Source of the DNA: Clostridia bacterium | GTDB taxonomy: Bacteria; Bacillota; Clostridia; Christensenellales; Aristaeellaceae | Direction: 5' to 3' | Length of the DNA stretch: 64,000 bases | NCBI GenBank assembly: GCA_900769875.1 | Contig: CAAGII010000016.1 | Coordinates: 19,950-83,949 of the forward strand | Shown: positions 61,101-64,000 of the stretch, in pieces | How the letters are laid out: every line of letters begins with the position of its first letter | Numbering within the stretch: position 1 is the stretch's first letter | Made by a program: the position numbers and the translations under genes | The notes under the pieces: generated by a model | Told to the model about the DNA's origin: nothing | Databases searched by the model: none | The model's input: the letters and a program-made list of their open reading frames with translations, nothing else

Positions 61101-63440
61101 TCATCTATCCGCCATTGCGTCCCGCACCGCGCGCAGGTAGCGGATCAGCGCACTGTCGTCCATGCGGCACCTGACAGGCGGCAGCATGACGACCGCAAAG
61201 GGCTCCCACCCAAAGCGCACAAGCCCGACCTGCTCAAATGCGACAAGACCCGCCGCCGTCTGCTCCGCGCTCAGGCCTGCGCCCTCCGCAAGCATGTGCA
61301 GCGGCTGCGAGGCATGGACGCGCAGATAGGCGTACAGCCGCCGCAGTGTGTCGTCGTCCATTGCCAGCGTTTCCAGCAGACCGGTCAGCGTGGGCGCGGG
61401 CTTCATGGCATACAGCCTTGCGTGCGGGCATTGCCGCGAAAGCATGGCGCATTCGCCCGGCAGCACATCGCCGTCCAGCAGCACCATATGCTGCCACAGG
61501 TCGCGCACCTCTTCCAGTGCAGGCGCGTAGAGCAGGGTGTTGAAGCCCCGCACGTCCGTCACGCGGCGAAGCGCGGTATCGCACATGCCGTAGGCCGCCG
61601 CCTCCGCCGCCCGCTCGCGGGTATGCGTAAGGAGCAGCACGCCCCTGCCCTGCTGCATCAGGCGCGTCACGGCGCTTGCCGTCACGCTCTGCGGCAACAC
61701 TGGAATTTGATTTATATTCTCCGCCAGCAGGGTCATTTCCTGCAAAAGCCCTCGAAAAAGCGTTTCATCGCCGGGGATATGCAGCGAGCCCTCCGCGTGG
61801 CGCATCGCGTCCACCCGGAGCTGTGCTGTGATCCTGCCGCGGAACTCGTTCTTTTCGGGCGTAAAGAGGAAATCCACCGTGTCCAGCCCTTCCTCCGCCA
61901 TGGCGCCCATGCCGAAGGCAATGCCGTCGCGCAGCGCGTTCCCCTCCAGCAGCGACAGCTTCAGGTGCTGCCTGTCCCTGCCCACGCGCAGCGCCTGCTG
62001 CACCTGCACGCCGCGGGCAAGGAACACCGGCGCCGGGTTGCCAAAGCCGGTGGGCTGCAGCGCTTCGAGCTGCTCGATCAGGGGCAGATCCACCTGCGCA
62101 AGGTTCAGCGCGGCGTCATACTCGCGCCTTGGAATGTAGCTTGTCAGCTCGCACCGGCTGCGGATGGCAAGGTTCAATCTGCGGCGCAGCTCGGGCACAA
62201 GGTCAGCGCGCATGGTCAGCCCGGCTGCCTGCTCATGTCCGCCAAAGCGCTCAAAGAGATCGGCGCACACCGTCAGCATGGCGTGGATGTTCACGCCCGG
62301 GATCGAGCGGCAGCTGCCCACCGCCAGATCGCCCTGCCTGCTCAGCACAATGGTCGGGAAATGGTACCTCTCGCAGATGCGCCCCGCCGCAAGGCCGATC
62401 ACGCCGCTGTTCCAGCCCTCTCCCATGACGATGATGACCAGATCCTCGCGAAAATCCACCGTCTGCGCGATCATTTCCTCCGCCTGACGGGTGATGTCGG
62501 TCTGCATCGCCTGACGCGCCTCGTTCTGCCCCTCCAGATGACTCGCCAGTCGCTCCGCTTCGGCCGTATCGCGGCTGAGCAGCAGCTCCACGCACTGCGA
62601 GGCATGCTCCAGCCGGCCGCCCGCGTTGATGCGCGGCGCCAGCCGGAACGCCACCTGCGTGCTGCTCACCGGCGGATTCACGCCCGCAAGGAGCATCAGC
62701 GCGCGCAGCCCGGGTCGCGTGTCCTCGCTGATGCGGCGCAGGCCATAGGTGACAATCACGCGGTTCTCGTCAATCAGCGGTACGATATCCGCCACCGTCG
62801 CCAGCGCGGCAAGGTCAATGACCCGCAACACGCCCTCCATGCCCAGCAGCGCCTGCGTCAGCTTCAGCGCGACGCCCGCGCCGCACAGCCGCCGGAACGG
62901 ATAGCTGCCCAGCAGCGGATTGAGCACCACATCCGCGGGCGACGGCGTCTGCGCCATCTGATGGTGGTCGGCCACCATCACGGTCATGCCCAGCAGCTGC
63001 GCCAAGCGCACCTCCTCATGGTTGGTCACACCGCAGTCCACGGTGATAAGCAGCTTTGCTTCCTTCGCCATTTCGCGCACCGCATCGGCATTGAGCCCGT
63101 AACCCTCGCCGTGGCGGCTGGGAATGCGGTAGCGCACCCTTGCACCGAGCGCGGTGAGCGTCTCCATCATTACGGCGGTGGCGCACACGCCGTCCGCGTC
63201 GTAGTCGCCGTAGACCATGATCGGCGTCTGCTCCAGCACCGCGTCGCGGATGAGCCGCACCGCCTGATCCATGCCCTGCATGACCATCGGATCATGGAGC
63301 TGCGAAAGCTCCGGCTTCAAAAAGAGCCGCGCCTTCTCCTCCGTGTCCACGCCCCGGCTTCTGAGGATCATGGACAGCCACTGCGGCAGCTGGCCAAGCG
63401 TCTGGCGGTTGTCCCCGCCCCTTTGAACAAACTGGAGCAT
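61101..63440 (-). CDS. recJ: Single-stranded-DNA-specific exonuclease RecJ
   Basis: 779 residues; ATG eight bases after GGAGG. The DHH phosphoesterase core has YGDYDADGVCATAVMME and VADHHQMAQTPSPADVVLNP, and the DHHA1 part has GGHEQAAGLTM. An OB-fold and a C-terminal extension of about 200 residues, common in Bacillota RecJ, follow. It degrades single strands 5' to 3' in recombination and mismatch repair. It lies between secF and rsh, the common clostridial order. Confidence 0.95.
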   Translation of the reverse strand: MLQFVQRGGDNRQTLGQLPQWLSMILRSRGVDTEEKARLFLKPELSQLHDPMVMQGMDQAVRLIRDAVLEQTPIMVYGDYDADGVCATAVMMETLTALGARVRYRIPSRHGEGYGLNADAVREMAKEAKLLITVDCGVTNHEEVRLAQLLGMTVMVADHHQMAQTPSPADVVLNPLLGSYPFRRLCGAGVALKLTQALLGMEGVLRVIDLAALATVADIVPLIDENRVIVTYGLRRISEDTRPGLRALMLLAGVNPPVSSTQVAFRLAPRINAGGRLEHASQCVELLLSRDTAEAERLASHLEGQNEARQAMQTDITRQAEEMIAQTVDFREDLVIIVMGEGWNSGVIGLAAGRICERYHFPTIVLSRQGDLAVGSCRSIPGVNIHAMLTVCADLFERFGGHEQAAGLTMRADLVPELRRRLNLAIRSRCELTSYIPRREYDAALNLAQVDLPLIEQLEALQPTGFGNPAPVFLARGVQVQQALRVGRDRQHLKLSLLEGNALRDGIAFGMGAMAEEGLDTVDFLFTPEKNEFRGRITAQLRVDAMRHAEGSLHIPGDETLFRGLLQEMTLLAENINQIPVLPQSVTASAVTRLMQQGRGVLLLTHTRERAAEAAAYGMCDTALRRVTDVRGFNTLLYAPALEEVRDLWQHMVLLDGDVLPGECAMLSRQCPHARLYAMKPAPTLTGLLETLAMDDDTLRRLYAYLRVHASQPLHMLAEGAGLSAEQTAAGLVAFEQVGLVRFGWEPFAVVMLPPVRCRMDDSALIRYLRAVRDAMADR

Positions 63441-63474
63441 CGCAGCATCCTCCTTCCATCAGATGGAACGCAAA

Positions 63475-63503
63475 GGAGGAACCCTCTCAGAGAAGGTTCC
63501 TCC
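63475..63503 (-). terminator. Terminator of secF
   Basis: Stem GGAGGAACC/GGTTCCTCC, 11-base loop, followed on the minus strand by TTTGCGTT. Confidence 0.65.
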
Positions 63504-63531
63504 AGGCGCAATTCGGTCCGCTTTGCCGTCC

Positions 63532-64000
63532 TTACTTCGCGGCGGCAGCCTTGCGGGCGATCTTCTTCTCCTCCAGCACAGCCCATACATAACCATTGAT
63601 CATGTTGGCGCTGTACACACCGGACACAATACCGACGATGATCGGTAGAGCGAACTCCTTGATGGAATCCACGCCCAGCACATACAGTGCTCCGATGGTC
63701 ACAAGGGTCGTCGCGGTGGTGGTGAGGGTACGGCCAAGGCATTCCCTGATGGAGCGGTTGACCACATCCTCGCGCTTGTCGGTGGTCATCTTCTTGGCAT
63801 TCTCGCGGATGCGGTCGAAGATCACGATGGTGTTGTTGATGGAGTAGCCCACAATGGTCAGCATGGCGGCGATGAAGCTGCTGTTCATCTGGATGAAGGA
63901 GCGCAGCAGCACCATGAAGGCCAGCATCATCAGCACATCGTGGATCAGACCCAGCACAGCCGCCACGCCGGAGTTGAAGTCAAAGCGGACGGCAATGTAC
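63532..64000 (-). CDS. secF: Protein translocase subunit SecF, C-terminal part (5' end outside window)
   Basis: About 156 residues are visible. The frame runs open to the right edge, with YIAVRFDFNSGVAAVLGLIHDVLMM at the border, so an internal GTG at 63,966 is not the start. Membrane helices of the RND fold include LTIVGYSINNTIVIFDRIREN, the conserved SecF/SecD NTIVVFDRIRE motif, followed by RSIRECLGRTLTTTATTLVT and IVGIVSGVYSANMING. SecF forms a complex with SecD that uses the proton gradient to help pull exported proteins through SecYEG. The tail is short and basic. Confidence 0.93.
   Translation of the reverse strand, partial: YIAVRFDFNSGVAAVLGLIHDVLMMLAFMVLLRSFIQMNSSFIAAMLTIVGYSINNTIVIFDRIRENAKKMTTDKREDVVNRSIRECLGRTLTTTATTLVTIGALYVLGVDSIKEFALPIIVGIVSGVYSANMINGYVWAVLEEKKIARKAAAAK

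Noticed and set aside
58134..63599. An 1821-codon open frame on the plus strand
   Set aside because: It is antisense to dtd, rsh and recJ, with the same composition artefact and no recognisable motif.
63532..63966. A complete 144-residue gene starting at 63,966
   Set aside because: The same frame continues to the window edge with SecF-like sequence, so the GTG is internal and the gene is cut by the border.

Overview
The window is GC-rich (about 60% by eye), densely coded bacterial chromosome. The gene complement (MutS2, ZapA, HemZ, the U32/DUF3656 peptidase, a bifunctional RelA/Spo0T-type Rsh, PadR plus DUF2812, DUF4342, a yda/pss-type polysaccharide operon) and the many TTGACA-17-TATAAT-like promoters, strong GGAGG ribosome sites and short hairpin-plus-T terminators point to Bacillota, class Clostridia. 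A Christensenellales-like gut or rumen bacterium is my best guess, but this is inference. I see no rRNA, tRNA, CRISPR array, transposase or phage gene.

Layout. 1-7.7 kb: a minus-strand carbohydrate uptake block (GH42 beta-galactosidase; a very large solute-binding protein carrying two carbohydrate-binding-like domains; two ABC permeases; a secreted NHL-repeat protein running off the edge). 7.9-15 kb: an active-looking diguanylate cyclase, a secreted protein with a GGADGPT motif, a MATE exporter, a ZIP metal transporter, a PadR/DUF2812 pair with a striking palindromic operator, and a PII-like protein overlapping a cation:proton antiporter. 15.3-18.3 kb: a DUF4342 protein and a two-component system.

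18.3-38 kb is the most interesting part: a minus-strand exopolysaccharide locus. Reading 5' to 3' it has UDP-GlcNAc 2-epimerase, a thioredoxin-GH8 fusion (YdaJ-like), a GT-C membrane protein, a YdaK-like receptor with a degenerate GGDEF but an intact c-di-GMP I-site, a DUF2334 protein (YdaL-like), a processive GT2 synthase (YdaM-like), a BcsB-like protein (YdaN-like), an MBOAT acyltransferase, an SGNH hydrolase-like protein with three LamG-like repeats, a 1008-residue GT-C protein made of two tandem copies, and a further GT-C protein. The order J-K-L-M-N matches the Bacillus subtilis yda and Listeria pss operons. The epimerase suggests a ManNAc-containing polymer. The acylation and GT-C genes suggest that the chain is acylated and decorated.

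38-48.4 kb: mostly plus-strand metabolic and repair genes: PNPOx-like flavoprotein, secreted C39-like cysteine peptidase candidate, aromatic-acid exporter family protein (minus strand), FucO, DNA polymerase I without a proofreading DxE motif, an orphan OmpR-type regulator with a degenerate receiver, and an IlvD/Edd dehydratase plus DapA-family aldolase pair. 48.5-64 kb: minus-strand housekeeping block: a PhoB/PhoR-like two-component system, mutS2, a U32 peptidase, zapA, a cyclophilin, hemZ, an MBL hydrolase, dtd, rsh, recJ and the C-terminal part of secF.
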